From the NCBI GenBank assembly GCA_030737835.1, contig CM060850.1, forward strand, positions 19,250,216 through 19,314,215: 64,000 nucleotides of DNA, read 5' to 3'. The stretch is from Acorus gramineus. Lineage: Eukaryota > Streptophyta > Magnoliopsida > Acorales > Acoraceae. Below, piece after piece: positions 11,398 through 23,795 of the stretch. Numbering within the stretch: the first letter of the stretch is position 1; each line of letters starts with the position of its first letter. Made by a program: the position numbers and the translations under genes. Below the pieces are notes generated by a model. That model was given only the letters and a program-made list of their open reading frames with translations. It was not told the DNA's origin and ran no database searches.

Positions 11398-12199
11398 GTG
11401 AGTTTTCTTTCCTTCCTTTCTTGTTTAGATGCATGTATAGGAGGTGTTTATGGGTGTGCTAGGGGAGCTTGGTGGTTTGGGGGTTGTTGGGGGGCTGTTG
11501 GTGGCGGTTGGAGGTGTTAGGGTTGGCTCGGGTGCATGCGGGCTCAGCGGCCCGCGCAGGCAGGCAGGCGCAGGCGGCAGGCAGGCAGGCAGGGCAGGCT
11601 GGCAGGCGCGCACTGACGGGCGAGCTGGCAGGGCACGCGCGCGTGCACGCGGGTGTGTGCGCGGGTGCTGCGCGCTGGGCGTGCGCTCGGGCATCGCGTG
11701 CGGGTGCTACGCGCTGGGCGTCGTGCGGGGGCATGCGCGCGGAGCGCTGCGCAGAGGCGCAGTGCGTGCTGTGCGCGCGGTGAGGCGAGCGGGCGTGCGC
11801 GCGGGGTGCTGCGCTGGGGCGCAGTGCGTGCCGGTGTGCGCGCGAGGTGCTGCGCTGGGGCGCAGTGCGCGCGGGTGCACCCGGGGATGGACGCGCGGTG
11901 CACGCGGGCACGCGCGAGCGTGCGGCGTGTCCGGGCGTGCGGGCAGGGGCTCGGCCGCGTGTCTGGGCATGCGGGCAGGGGGCTCAGCAGTGCGTCTGGG
12001 CGCGCGGGCTGGGGCGCGGCTGTGCGCCTCGGTCGGGTGGCCGTGCGTATGGCTGCCCGGGGGTTCGGGAGTGAGTCGGGGTGCTCGGACTCGCGTGCGT
12101 ACGGGCCGTATGTACGCTTGTCCGAGTGTTGGGTATTTTTAGTATATTTTTGTATGTATTTGTGTACTTTACTCACCGGGTTGAATACCTGTCTTGCAG
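11398..12199 (+). repeat. CpG-dense leader intron of LTR copy 3
   Basis: A shorter version (802 bp) of the GC-rich tract, bounded by CTTGG/GTGAG and GTCTTGCAG/ATCTTGACGG. The GC core is at about 11520-12115. Open frames here are compositional. Confidence 0.6.
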
Positions 12200-13714
12200 A
12201 TCTTGACGGACGGTCACGCCTCGACCTGGGTATTGGTGAGTGGGACAATCCAACCCAGTAGGGAGGCGCTATATGCACTTGGGCGTATTCCGTCCTCCCC
12301 TGGGGCACCATAGTTTAATATTAACTTGTATAATATGTAATCTATGCAAGCATGATTAGTATGTAGTATGCATGCCACCCTAGACCTTGTATGTTAGGGA
12401 CTTGCACCCTTAGGATATGTGTAAGAGCCGTGCATCCTGACACCATGTTTTTCATGCTAGGAAAGCCCTGACCTATGCATGTTCCCATTTAGTTTAATTT
12501 ATCTAAATCAAATGCGAGCATATGATTATTAGCATGCCTTAGAAAATGTTATAAGGGGCCTTGCGGGGTCAGCGTTGAGACCCGGGCTAGGGTACTCCGT
12601 GTTCCTTGTTTGGTTGTCGGGATATCCTATATCGGGACCTCATGGTGCCCTCCCAAGGTTTCTTTTCCCGATAATATTGTAACCTCGTTATCATAATATG
12701 TGTCTCCCCGCATCTTAGTTATGCGCCCTGGAGGAATTCTGAAGAATTCATGACATTTATAAGTTGAGATCGGTGTCGGCGGATCCGAGTGGATCGTATA
12801 CGTGTGGATAGGCTGTTTCTGTTCCCTTCGTTGGATCCGTATAGAGACTGCCCCAGCGTTAGACAGGCCGTCCTGACAGAGGGCTCCCATCAGTAGGCAC
12901 CTCCTGATTTGGTGACGGACTGTGCTGAATGTGGGAGTAGACCAGGCGGCCTACGGAGTGGAGGAGAGACTATCGGTGGACCAAGGGTGATTAACAGCCT
13001 AGTCAGTCCCAATATCCTAGGTCACCTATTGGAGGGTGAGGGTGAGGGTGTGGTGGGTCGGCGATGTAGCGACCCACTAAATTGTGTAGTTCCTGCCACT
13101 TTGAGGCTTTGAATAATTAATTGTGGTTAATATGAATTGTGATGCATGGGTTGTGCTATTCACTGAGTGTGTGGCTCACCCCTCGCATATATTTTTCTCC
13201 AGTGTCATCTGAGTCGGATCAGCAGGAGGAGCTCCCCGAGGGACTTCAGCAGTAGCGGAGCAGCGCCACATTTCCGCGAGTGTTAGAGGCTATCAACATC
13301 CCTTTTTTATTGTATGTATTGTATTATGTGCTTGGGCACACGTTTGTATTATATTTGGATGTCGTTGTATATATTGGCTCTCACAGGACAGTTGATTATG
13401 TATCGAGTCTGTAATATGTCTTTGAATTACAGATTCAGTCTTTTAGCTTCCGCTATTTGTGTATATATCATGTCAGCCTCATTGTTGTCTGTGTTGTCAT
13501 TGTTGATGTTGTTTAGGGTATATTATTGAACTCCTGTTTAGACTGCTGATATCATATATACACTTGCCGCTTCCCGGGGACGGTCGCCCTGGGGCGTGAC
13601 ACATATTATATAGGCTGATGCCTTATTAAATATTGTATTGAAAATGTTATTATTTTGAAAACTGTCGCATGCATATTATTGAAATAAAAATATGCGTTGA
13701 TCATGCATGTGTCG

Positions 13715-13880
13715 CATTTGTCTAGGTGACGTAGCCTAGGTGACTACGGTTCAGAATGGACCCAAGTCTAGGTGACTTATGTCTAGGTGACGTGTGTCTA
13801 GGTGACACGATTTCCTGTGTGAAATCCTTGCGGCTAGGTGCTGTAGATGGCTAGGTGCCATGGGATATGGGCATGCGTGT
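13715..13880 (+). repeat. CTAGGTGAC short tandem repeats in family C LTR
   Basis: CTAGGTGAC or close variants recur about eight times at uneven spacing (for example TCTAGGTGACTT, TCTAGGTGACGT, GGCTAGGTGC) between 13715 and 13870. No function is assigned. Confidence 0.8.
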
Positions 13881-14472
13881 CCATTGCATTCATACACATC
13901 ATATGCTGACTGGATTTGAGGCATGCATACAGAAATGAGATTTTATTAAGTTGATTTATTGAAAAATTATCGTAATTGCAAATATCATTTTATTGTATCT
14001 TGCAAATTATTCTTGCGATATCTTATTAAAGATTATTATTTGAGATATACTGTATTATTGGGACCTAAAGGTCCTTTCACTGAGCGTGTGGTAGCTCACC
14101 TCTCCTTTTCCCAATCTTTCAGAGTAGCCGTTGGTGATCGTCGATCTCGGTGGTGACGGTCGTAGTTTGCGCGTTATCTCCCATTGCATTAGGTGGTTGA
14201 ATAAGCCTTTCCTTAGCATGTAGTTTCCTTAGTCCCTTCCAGCAAAAACAGATGGATGTTTATGTTAAAACTATTTTGTGTAATCATCCATGTTTAGGAT
14301 GAGTCATGTTTAGATCCTGGTTATGGTTTATGATTTGGTATGATTAAATAAATCTCTTTTGCTTGTCTTTGAAAAATATATATATATATATGACCCGTGT
14401 TTTATAGAAAAATTCATGATAACGTACTATATTCGAGCTTCAAAACGGAGTCTTGGGTACGGGGGCGTTACA

Positions 14473-15130
14473 ATGCCGATGAAAGTCAAAGCTTTTGTGT
14501 GGATAGTCTATCTACGACGCATTCTCACAAAGAACTACAAAGCTAGGTGGGCTGGAAATGGTGACCTTCTCTGCGTATTCTGTAACCAGGATGAGGAAAT
14601 AGTTGAACATCTAATGGTCTAGTGTTAGATGGTCAGTGGTGCTTGGGATAGGCTATGCAGTGCAATGGGTCTTAATAGAAATTTTTACACCCTCGAAGAT
14701 CTCTGGCGGGCAGGGAAGTACATTAGAGCATATGGTGATAGAAGATGTCGAGGCAAGTTATCTCAAATATTCATTCTGGCCATGCTATGGTCGATTTGGC
14801 TTAAGCACAACTAATGCCTATTTAGGAGCCGCTTGCCTAACGTGGAAAGCATCTGGGAGAGGGCTATCATTTTGATTCTATCCTGGGGCAAACACTGTGT
14901 AGGGGCGCACAGCTTCCACTTCACAGAGGGGTGTTTTGTTCTTCCTTCTTAGTCTCATCCATAGATCATCAAGCTTGGACCTTGTAGAAAGCTTTTCTAT
15001 GATTTGGGTTCAGGTTTCCATGTTTTTCTGCTATGTGTTTCTTTGTTTCCTTATCTTGTAATTTCCCCTGGGCATTGCTCTTGTTTTCAAGATGAATATA
15101 TGCCTACTGTTATCTTTCAAAAAAAAAAAA
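14473..15130 (+). pseudogene. LINE A, 3' part: RT zinc-binding domain and poly-A tail
   Basis: Continues LINE A after the inserted LTRs. The frame reads Met-Pro-Met-Lys-Val-Lys-Ala-Phe-Val-Trp, then CVFCNQDEE and EHLMV, the zinc-binding domain found in reverse transcriptases (zf-RVT). Two in-frame TAG codons follow at about 14620-14631 (GTC TAG TGT TAG), then GAWDRL and a Leu-Trp-Ser-Ile-Trp tail. An A-rich tail near 15118-15130 marks the 3' end. It is a dead copy. No RNase H domain is visible after the zf-RVT region. Confidence 0.78.
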
Positions 15131-15427
15131 GAAAAACTCTACCAAAGATAGTAAATAACTGCAGTCCGTTGATCTCCACTTTGATGGTTCAGATCCTCTC
15201 TTCAGGCGGCTCCAAAGTCCAAAGGCTGCATGCAACGAAGACCAAAGTTAGGTATTCAACGGTCATTGCAGGTCATATGAGTGCACGCGCATTGCCCAGA
15301 AATACAAAACAAAACTAGATACAGTTGATCGTTTTCCCTTAACATATCGCGGTCTTGCCTACACAATCTCAACAAAAATCATGCCCATTCAAAATCAAAT
15401 CAACGGCTATTATTTTGCATCACTCTA

Positions 15428-16022
15428 GGGCATCTTGAATGGCCTTCCAAATCTTTAAAATTGGAGATCATTATGCTCCAACCAAACCCCAAATAACTTC
15501 AAAACATGGTGATGGAGATTTGAATTTTACCCTTCACATTTAAAAAGGTTTGAATTTTTTTACTTTTAAAATACATAAAATCTCATTCAAACACATTTAA
15601 TTAAAATCTTTTGATGTCTACACTGATTACTTTAACGTTGTGTACATTTAGATTCGCTAATATGTTTTTAACAAAAATAATATCATTGAAAAGGTATGGT
15701 CGAGACATTTAAAATAAGACTAATATTAAATGGTTTTATAATTAATTTTAAATAGATTCCCATGTGATTGATTATTCAAGATATGTTAATTTATTTAATT
15801 AAAAATTATTAATTTTAAAATAACTCTAAAACCATTTAATAGCATACTTATTTTAAAGGTCTCGATCAAATGATATAATTTTTTTTTATAAAAACGGATT
15901 AATAGTAATAATATTTATTAATCAATTTTGATATAATATTAAAAATAATATCAACCATAAAAAGAAAAAAAATGGAAAGGAATGATTAGAGTGCAACCCC
16001 CCTCTTTGCATTGGAGATGCTT
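15428..16022. mobile_element. MITE-like inverted repeat 1
   Basis: The ends resemble each other in inverted orientation (GGGCATCTTGAATGG at 15428, and TGCATTGGAGATGCTT at the right). A second inverted pair lies inside: GAGACATTTAAAATAAG near 15710 against CTTATTTTAAAGGTCTC near 15850. It is AT-rich and non-coding. The TSD is not clear, so the superfamily is not assigned. Confidence 0.45.
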
Positions 16023-16367
16023 AAAGCATCTCAAGGGTGCTCCACAAATGCTTTCAATGGTGCTCATAAATGTCTCCTTCATTTAATGGAACATAACACA
16101 AATATCTAGTTAATGAGTCTTGATTAGAGTGTCCACTCCAACCATACTCCATTAATGACTCCTACAATAATATATTATATATATTCATTGCAATTTTTCA
16201 TTTTTTTAAATTTTTTTGTAAGACCTATCATATTAGAGAAAAGATTATTTTATTTTTTTAATGTGACCACATAGAAGCTTAACATCGTTGGAGCTGTTTT
16301 TTCTCCCCCACTCCTCCCAATTAGTTGAAGGAGATGAATAAAGCCCTCCCCTTGAAGGTGCTCTTAG
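16021..16367. mobile_element. MITE-like inverted repeat 2
   Basis: The left end TTAAAGCATCTCAAGG is roughly inverted with the right end CCTTGAAGGTGCTCTTAG. It abuts the previous element. It is short (about 350 bp), AT-rich and non-coding, as expected of a MITE, but the boundaries and TSD are uncertain. Confidence 0.45.
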
Positions 16368-17091
16368 TCCCATTTTCTCTCATCTATCCCTTCTAGACCC
16401 TGTATTTCGATGCCACTCACGTTTATACAAAATAATTTCTAACTTATCTTAAATAAATAAATAAAAAAAGGATAAGAGGATAGGAAATTTAAATTTCCAA
16501 ATTTGCCCCAACAATGAAGTGCCCATCATAATGCCTGCGTAAAGGACAAAAATAGATGACTCCATTTTCATTCCTCGGAACCCTGCAATTCGGCGGAACA
16601 ATAAAACCGAAGAGGATATACCATAACAGATGACCAAACGTTTTGCCTCTCGAGCAGTCACTTTCTTGTTTTGAAATTGAAATGTTAGTTTTAAGGGTAA
16701 TTAGCACTTTTAGCCCCAAAAAATTGAATATTTACAGAAATAGTCCCGCCACCCGAATATTTACAAAAACTAGACCCGCTGATATTTTACACTGGAGTCT
16801 CTAGTGTAAATCACCCCCTTATTAGGAATTTACACTGGAGACGGGTTATATACAATCCGTTTTCCATCTTAATTTTTTTTGTTTTGGTTGTATAGATTGT
16901 TGGTTATCTCACCTGTATAAAAATTCCTGCTTGAACATGCATAAATATAATAAAAATGCATTGATATTTGCATAAATCCATTATAATCACTTGACTCCTG
17001 TTTCTAAACACCAACGAAAATACATAAATACAATAAACACAAATGAAAATGCATAAATATAATAAACATGTCTTACATCCCATAAATACAA

Positions 17092-18391
17092 TCATCCAAA
17101 TATTTTCATAAGTCCTTTCTTTTTAGCTTTTCTCGGAGCAGGAGGTGCTGATGAAGAGGGTACGTCAGTTGCTGTGGATGGCGGCACACCTGATTGTGGT
17201 GGAGTGGTAAATTGTTCGCCCGATCCCCGACTGGCAGTAGTAGAAGTACACCAAACCCTGCGTGGTCCACGAGTATATGTCTGGAGTGTCATCTGTGGAG
17301 CTCGATCAGGAGCTGGGGCTGGTTGTTGTGGTTGCTCATCGATTTCTGCATCGAGTCGTACATCATTGAAGAACTCATCAATTGTGAATTCGGTGTGAGC
17401 GAAACTATCATCTACGACATCCTCAGAATCATCAGCATCTGTAGATGCACTGGAGGTACTCGAAGGTTGTCCCCTGTCTCCCATCATCGCCTCTGCATAG
17501 TCACGTGCCACAGCAATTATACGATCCCACTCATCGCAGTTGGGGTATAAGACCAACCCCCTTGCAAGCACCTCGGTAATGTTCTGTGTAACTCCCCCTG
17601 TTAACAAAAGTTTCAATATGATAAGTAGTTATAAAATAATTTATCACTATCTAAAAATGTAACACGCGTTTAAAATTCTTACCGAATTTGGTGCGACATA
17701 GCCTGGATGGTACTGTGGGGGTGGTGGAGGTGTGATATGTCTGACTGTTCTCTCCCAGTACCACTCCATATATCTCCTCGAACTCCGGGTATGAGAGAAT
17801 TGGTGGATGTGATCCAATCGTTGGTCCCAACGCTCGATATAAGTCTGGTGAAAAACTATCAAATTCACATCCTGTCTACCTTGTCTGTTTACCCGGTTGA
17901 TGGCCTCTACATCCGATGGAATGTCCTGATGCCATCCAAATTGACGTGCGACTCGATCTGGCACGTGCATCTCCACAATATCAAAGCAAATGAGTGGAAC
18001 CCTAGCCGTCCACAACTCCATATGATCCATACATGCAGGTGGTAGTGTCTCATATGTCCCAGCATAAGGCTGCCATATAACCTACCAAAAACCAAATTTA
18101 TAATTAGTATCACAATTAACATAGAATATATCATTTGTGAAATATATGACTAATTGTATAGTCACCTGCGACTGAAGCTGATAGTCCAGTTGTGCTCTAT
18201 AGTATATCAGAACACGCGAATTTTCATCAAACCTCTGAGTCACCTTCCACCTGAAATAAGGAATTTAATGAAATATGATCTTCTATGAATTGACAAAAGA
18301 AGATGAAAATATTGACATTACCTTGCTCCCAAAGGTCGATCTCCAAGAATAAAATCCGGATCATGCAATGATAGATGTCCCACATGTAATC
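17092..18391 (-). pseudogene. Plant mobile domain (PMD) gene, C-terminal exons
   Basis: PMD proteins (MAIN/MAIL1 family in Arabidopsis) occur both as host genes and inside transposons. Four exon blocks read on the - strand: 18391-18322 (LHVGHLSLHDP, GDRPLGAR), 18250-18166 (WKVTQRF, LIYYRAQLDY), 18081-17683 (VIWQPYAGTYETLPP, FDIVEMHVPDRVARQFG, YMEWYWERT) and about 17597-17092 (acidic, Ser/Pro-rich, ending in a Lys-rich tail). The internal junctions have GT..AG signals, and phases fit for the first three. The junction to the last exon is one base out of phase as I read it. The first block is cut at 18391 by the LTR, and roughly 120 residues expected before it are missing. Confidence 0.8.
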
Positions 18392-18978
18392 TGTTATATA
18401 TGTGTCACTTTTAGCCTGCTGGTAACCGTTGGAGTGTTCTGGCAGTTTTTCATTTTTTTCGGTTTTCGATCGGTACCGCTAATTTTTGGACTGTTAGCTA
18501 TCGTCCTGAGTTAGAGGACTCTGATTGAAAATCCGACTGCATATTTGGTGTCCTGGTGCCATTTTAAGCCTCTCACTAAAATTTCGTTGAATTCCGGTAA
18601 CGTTTCCGAAATTTCGCAGTTCCGGGGCGTATCTGGGTTTTTAAGTCGCTTGCTATATAAAGTGAAATCTAAAAATAGCTTGGCACTATTCATCATCTCC
18701 TACCTTGAGCCCTCTCTCTCCTCTCCTCCGTTTTTCTTGCTTTTGAGGCCCTTAGACCCCTCAAAGCTTAAAACCCAAAACCTAGGAAGTGTAGATCGGG
18801 TCCCGATCTACACCCCGGTGGTTTCAAATCCCAATTCCGACGAGATTGCCCCTCCGTCCCCCCTCTCTTCGTCCCTGTTTTGAGCCATCTCGGTGGTGGA
18901 GGTAGATCCGGGCGTTGGAAACCTTTTGGGAGAGGTTTCGGTGCGCAGAGAGCAACCGGATTTCCTTTCCTCCCCTTG

Positions 18979-20259
18979 GTAAGCCTCTTTTCCCTCTCTT
19001 TCTTGCTTAGATGTATGCTAGGAGGGTGGAAATGGGGTTGGGAGGAGGTTGGCGGCGGTGGGTGGCCGCCGGAGGGCTGTGGGAGGTGGTCGGAGGCTGT
19101 GGTGGTGGTCGGAGTAGGGTGGAAGAGGAGCTCGGGCTGGCAGGCGTGCAGCTCGAGCTGGCGGGCTGCTGTCTCGGGCAGGACAGCAGCGCAGGGTGGT
19201 GCAGGCGCAGTGGCTGGCGCGGGCGCGTGCGCGCGGGCGTGCACGCGTGCGTGCGCTCGGGCGGTGCTGGGGGCCAGCAGGGCTGGGCGTGCGGGCGCTC
19301 GACTGGCGCTGGGGGCCAGCAGGGCTGGGCGTGCGCGCTGGGCAGGCTGGCAGGGTTAGCTCGGGTAGGCTGGGAGCAAGTGCACCAGTTTGCCGGCAGG
19401 GAGATGCGTGCGGGTAGGCTAGCTGGGCTGTGCGCGCTGGCAGGCCGGGCGAGCAGGCAGGGCGCGCAGGCGAGCAGGGCAGGGGCGCTCGGGCATCAGG
19501 CGGGCAATGCCCCGGGCGTGTAGGCAAGCGGTGCTCGGGCCACTCGGCGACGCGCGCAGGCAGGCAACGCGGGCAGCAGCGTGGGCAGGCTGGCAGGCGC
19601 GCTGGGCGCGTGCTGCGCGGGCGTGCGCGTGGGCGCTGGGTGAGGGTCCCGGGTGTTGGGCGCTGAGCGCTGGGCGCTGGGTCGCGGGTACGGGGTGCTG
19701 GCCGAGGGTGCTGGGCGCTGGGCACCGCTGTGGGGCGTGCGCGCGGGGCGCTGGGCAGAGGCAGGCGTGCGCGCGGTGTGGGAGCTGGTGGTGCGCGCGG
19801 GGCGCTGGGCAGAGGCAAGCGTGCGCGCGGTGTGGGAGCAGGTGGTGCGCGCGGAGTGCGCGCGGGGCGGAGCTGGCGGTGCGCGCGGGGTGCGCGCGGG
19901 GCGTGCGGTGTGCTCGCGTGGTGTGCGCGGGGAGCGCGGGGGTGCGCGCGGGCTGCTGCGGCGGGGCGCAGTGGGCGCGGTGCACCGGGTGGCTCGGCTG
20001 CGGGTCCAGGGCGGCGGCCAGGGGCCCGGCGGCCCCTGGGCGCGCCGGCTGAGGCGCGGCGGCGCACCCAAGGGGTCGGGTGGCTGTGCGGGTGGTTGCC
20101 GGTGGTGCGGGAGTGAGCCGGAGTGCTCGGGCTAGCGTGCGTACGTGCCGTATGTACGTTTGCCCGAGTATGGGGTATTTTTGGAGTAGTTTAATGTATT
20201 GTTGGGTATTTTTAGTGTGTTTGTGGATTTTACTCACCGTATAAATGCCTGTCTTGCAG
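18979..20259 (+). repeat. CpG-dense leader intron of LTR copy 4
   Basis: The longest version of the tract (1,281 bp between the donor and acceptor sites). It includes internal duplications such as the GCTGGGGGCCAGCAGGGCTG block repeated near 19268 and 19308 and a GAGGCA(A/G)GCGTGCGCGCGG block near 19755 and 19810. Long frames on both strands are compositional. Confidence 0.6.
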
Positions 20260-21056
20260 ATCTTGACGGACGGTCGCGCGACGACCCGGATTTCGGTGAG
20301 TGGGACAATCCAACCCAGTAGAGAGGTGTTATACGCATTTTGGGCGTATACCGACCTCTCCTGGGGCGACATGGATGTATATTAACCAACAGTAATATGT
20401 AATCCATGCTGTATGATTGAAATATAGAATGCATGCTACCCTAGACTCTGTATGTTAGGGACTTGCACCCTTAGGATATGTGTATGAGCCATGCACCATG
20501 TCCCCCGTTTCCATGTTAGGAAGCCCGACCGATGCATGTGCCCTACTAGTTTATTTATTAAATTAAATGCTAGTATTTGTTAAATTGCATGTTATAGTGA
20601 ATATTATAGGGGAGGGGCCTTGCGAGGATAGCGGTGAGACCCGGGTTAGGGTACACCGTGTTCCTTGTTTGGTTGTCGGGGTGTCCTATAACGGGAACTC
20701 ACGCTGCCCTCCCGAGTTTCTTTCCCCCAATGATATTCCACCCTTGTTATAACTTTATGCATGTTCCCCGCATCTTAGTTATGCGCCCTGGTGGAGTTCT
20801 GAGGAATTCAGGACGTTAGAGTTGTTAGGATGTGCTGTCTGCGGATCCGAGTGGATCATATGCGATGGATAGGCTGTTCTGTTCCCTTCGTTGGATCCGT
20901 GTAGAGACTACCTCAGCGTTAGACAGGTTGTCGCGTGCAGGGGCTCCCAGTAGTAGGCGCCTCCTGATTTGGTAGAAGGACTGTGCTGAACATGGGAGTG
21001 GCCAAACGACCTACGGAGTGAGGAGAGACTATCGGTGGACCAAGGGTGACCAACAG

Positions 21057-21300
21057 CCTAGTCAGTCCCAAGAGCCTAGGTCACCTGTTGAGGGTGAGGG
21101 TGAGGGTATGGTGGGCCGGCGATGTGGCGACCCACTGGATAGTAAGTCCCAATATCCTTGGTCACCCATTGAGGGTGAGGGTGAGGGTGTAGCGGGTTGG
21201 CTGAAGCGACCCGCTGGTTTTGTGCAGTTAGTCCCAATATCCTTGGTCACCCATTGAGGGTGAGGGTGAGGGTGTAGTGGGTTGGAAGTAGCGACCCACT
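21057..21300 (+). repeat. Three-unit minisatellite in LTR copy 4
   Basis: Same unit as at 2396: GTCCCAA...TTGGTCACC...GAGGGTGAGGGT...GCGACCC, in three copies, each ending with a short segment able to pair with its own start (GGGTTGG / GACCC). G-quadruplex-type spacing is present. Confidence 0.75.
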
Positions 21301-21768
21301 AGGTTGCGGAATTGTTATCTTTTGTGGTTTTGGTAATGAGATTGTGGATGTTAAGGATTTCCTGGTTCTGGTCAATATTGTATGTGATGCATGGGTTGTG
21401 CCGTTCACTGAGCGTGTGGCTCACCCCTCGCACAATATTTTTCTTCAGTGTCATCTGAGTCGGATCTGGAGGAGGAGCTCCCCGAGGGACTTCATCAGTA
21501 GCGGAGTAGCGCCACGTCCCGCGAGTATCAGAGGCTATCAGCATCCCTTGTGCCTGTATGTATTATTTTCCGTGCTTGGGCATGCGTTTGTGTTGTATTT
21601 GGATGTCTTTGTATGTATATTGGCTCTCACAGGACATGTGATTATGTATGGAGTCTGTAGTGTGTTTTGATTACAGATTCAGTCTTTAGCTTCCGCATTT
21701 GGTGTATATATCATGTCAGCCCTGCTTTTGTTGTCTGTGTGTCGTTCTGGTTGCTTGTGTATGATATA

Positions 21769-22108
21769 CTGCTGGAGGATATCGTCGTCCAATTCAACAT
21801 CTGGTACGATGCTGAAGGTTTCTTTAAGCCACGAGAGTAAAATTCTTCCACTCTTGATCTTATCTGCAGGGGGGCCAACACCTAACAGCTCCTCACAAAC
21901 GCTGGCCCAATCATCGTGGTCTGTGATACCAGTCACGGGCTTGCCATCAATGGGTAGTCCAGTCAAAATAGCAACATCCTGAAGTGTAATGGTCATCTCG
22001 CCATGTTGCAGATGAAATGTGTTGGTTTCTGGTCTCCATCTCTCAGTCAGTGCTTGTAGAAGTCGATGATCTGATCTGGTATATCCCATCTCTGTCAAAT
22101 AATACAAC
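21769..22108 (-). pseudogene. PMD gene, central exon between two LTRs
   Basis: The - strand frame reads GLYYLTEMGYTRSDHRLL, LTERWRPETNTFHLQHGEM, LQDVAILTGLPIDGKPVTG and ends DDDILQQY. These are hallmark motifs of the plant mobile domain. The 345-bp stretch 21769-22113 (22109-22113 is the TSD) is the only DNA separating the two opposed LTRs. Removing the LTR at 22114-25548 and one TSD copy joins it in frame to the exon at 25549-25637 (Arg-Ala-Ser-Gly / Leu-Tyr-Tyr). At 21769 it is truncated; the family normally continues for over 100 more residues. Confidence 0.85.
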
Positions 22109-23129
22109 CCTGATGTCACGCCCCAGGGCGGCCGTCCCCGGGACGCGGCAAGTGTATATAAAATATCAGAATCTACATAGGAGGTCAATAATATATCATA
22201 CACAAACAACCAGAATGACACACAGACAACAAAGGGGCTGACATGATATATACACCAAATGCGGAAGCAAAAGACTGAATCTGTAAATAAACATACTACA
22301 GACTCGATACTCAATCATCTGTCCTGTGAGAGCCAATATACACCAATACAACTGAATATACACAGACGCGTGCCAAGCATGGAAATAAAATACATACAGT
22401 CAAGAAGGGATGCTGATAACCTCTGGCACTCGCGGAACGTGGCGCTGCTCCGCTACTGAAGGAATCCCTCGGAAAGCTCCAACTGCTGCTCCGGCTCCAG
22501 CTTAGGCTCAGTGACCACTGGGGAAAAACATATGCGAGGGGTGAGCCACACGCTCAGTGAACAGCACAACCCATGCATCACAGACAATATTTACCACAAT
22601 TCCATTATTTATTCAGCCTCTAAGCCCATAACAACATAATCCAGTGGTTCGTACCTCGCCGAACCACCACACCCTCACCCTCACCCATCAATGGGTGACA
22701 TAGGCTATTGGGACTGATAATCATCCAATCACAAATCCAGCGGGTCGCTCATCGCCAACCCACTACACCCTCACCCTACCACGGGTGACATAGGATTTTG
22801 GGACTGACTAGGCTGTTGGTCACCCTTGGTCCACCGATAGTCTCTCCTCCACTCCGTAGGCCGCTGGCCTTCACCCATAACTTCAGCACAGTCCGTCACA
22901 AATATCGGGAGGCGCCTACTGATGGGAGCCCTCGAAAGGGACGACCTTATCACGCTGGGGCAGTCTCTACACGGATCCAACGAAGGGAAACAGAACAGCC
23001 TATCCATACGCATATGATCCACTCGGATCCGCCGACAACACATCTCTACAACTCAAATGTCATGAACTCTTCAGAGTTCCTCCAGGGTGCATAACCAAGA
23101 TGCGGGGAACATGTACAATAAAATCAAGG

Positions 23130-23460
23130 TTGTAATATCATTGGGGGAAAGAAACTCGGGAGGGCGGCGTGAGTTCCCGATATAGGATACCCCGACAACC
23201 AAACAAGGAACACGGAGTACCCTAACCCGGGTCTCACCGCTGTCCTCGCAAGGCCCCTCCCCTATAATATTCACTAAATATGCTAATAATCATACCAGTT
23301 ATATAACATTACTTATAATATTAATGGGACTAGAAACCTTGGGAGGGCAGCATGAGGTCCCGATACAGGACATCCCGACAACCAAACAAGAAACACGGAG
23401 TACCCTAACACGGGTCTCAATGTTGACCTCGCAAGGCTCCTCCCTATAATATTATCTAAG
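23130..23460 (-). repeat. Tandem duplication of two diverged blocks inside LTR copy 5
   Basis: The block beginning AAACTCGGGAGGGCGGCGTG (about 23150-23280) is followed by a second, diverged version beginning AAACCTTGGGAGGGCAGCAT (about 23335-23460). Both contain CCAAACAAG(G/A)AACACGGAG and GGGTCTCA. The first resembles the version in copies 1 and 4 (CACCGCTGTCC), the second the version in copies 3 and 6 (ATGTTGACCTC). Confidence 0.75.
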
Positions 23461-23795
23461 GCATGCGATTTAACATACACTAGCATTTTAATTTAATAAA
23501 TAAACTAGTAGGACGCATGCATAGGCCGAGGTTTCCTAACATGAAAACATGGGGCATGGTGCATGGCTCTTACACCTATCCTAAGGGTGCAAGTCCCTAA
23601 CATACAAAGACTAGGGTAGCATGCATTCTACATTTAAATCATGCAAGCATGGATTACATATTACTGCTGGTTAATATACATCCATGGTGCCCCAGGAGAG
23701 GTCGGTATACGCCCAAATGCGTATGACCCCTCTCTACTGGGTTGGGTTGTCCCACTCACCGAAGTTCGGGTCGTCGCGCGACCGCCCGTCAGGAT

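Larger units (their letters stand above)
10635..13601 (+). mobile_element. Solo LTR family L, copy 3, with perfect TSD
   Basis: A complete 2,967-bp LTR starting TGTTATATATG and ending GGCGTGACA. It is flanked by perfect 5-bp direct repeats CATAT at 10630-10634 and 13602-13606. It belongs to the subfamily that carries a GTCAA/TTGAC-rich insert in U3. The donor-like GTGAG at 11398 and acceptor TTGCAG ending at 12199 delimit an 802-bp leader intron filled with a GC tract. It has a single minisatellite unit near 13003-13085. There is no internal coding region. It was inserted into the family C LTR. Confidence 0.92.
8997..14472 (+). mobile_element. Solo LTR of a second family (family C), itself interrupted
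   Basis: The insertion starts TGTAACG and ends CGTTACA, the inverted TG...CA termini of an LTR. It is flanked by near-identical 5-bp TSDs, GTGCC (8992-8996) and ATGCC (14473-14477). Removing it joins the two LINE halves in frame (Lys-Val-Pro / Met-Lys-Val-Lys). Without the nested LTR at 10635-13601 it is about 2.5 kb. It has a TATA-like TTTATAAGCC near 9390 followed by a CT-rich leader. No gag or pol is present, so it is a solo LTR. The U3/R/U5 boundaries are not resolved. Confidence 0.82.
18392..21768 (+). mobile_element. LTR family L, copy 4, 3' end deleted, in PMD gene
   Basis: Starts exactly with the family terminus TGTTATATATG at 18392, inside a PMD exon. It runs through a TATA box (CTATATAA at 18653), donor GTAAG at 18979, a long GC tract, acceptor TTGCAG ending at 20259 and a three-unit minisatellite (about 21057-21300). 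It stops at 21768, about 110 bp before the expected GGCGTGACA end, where PMD coding sequence resumes. The 5 bp before it (TAATC) find no partner on the right. A deletion that removed the LTR 3' end and part of the PMD gene explains both observations. Confidence 0.88.
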
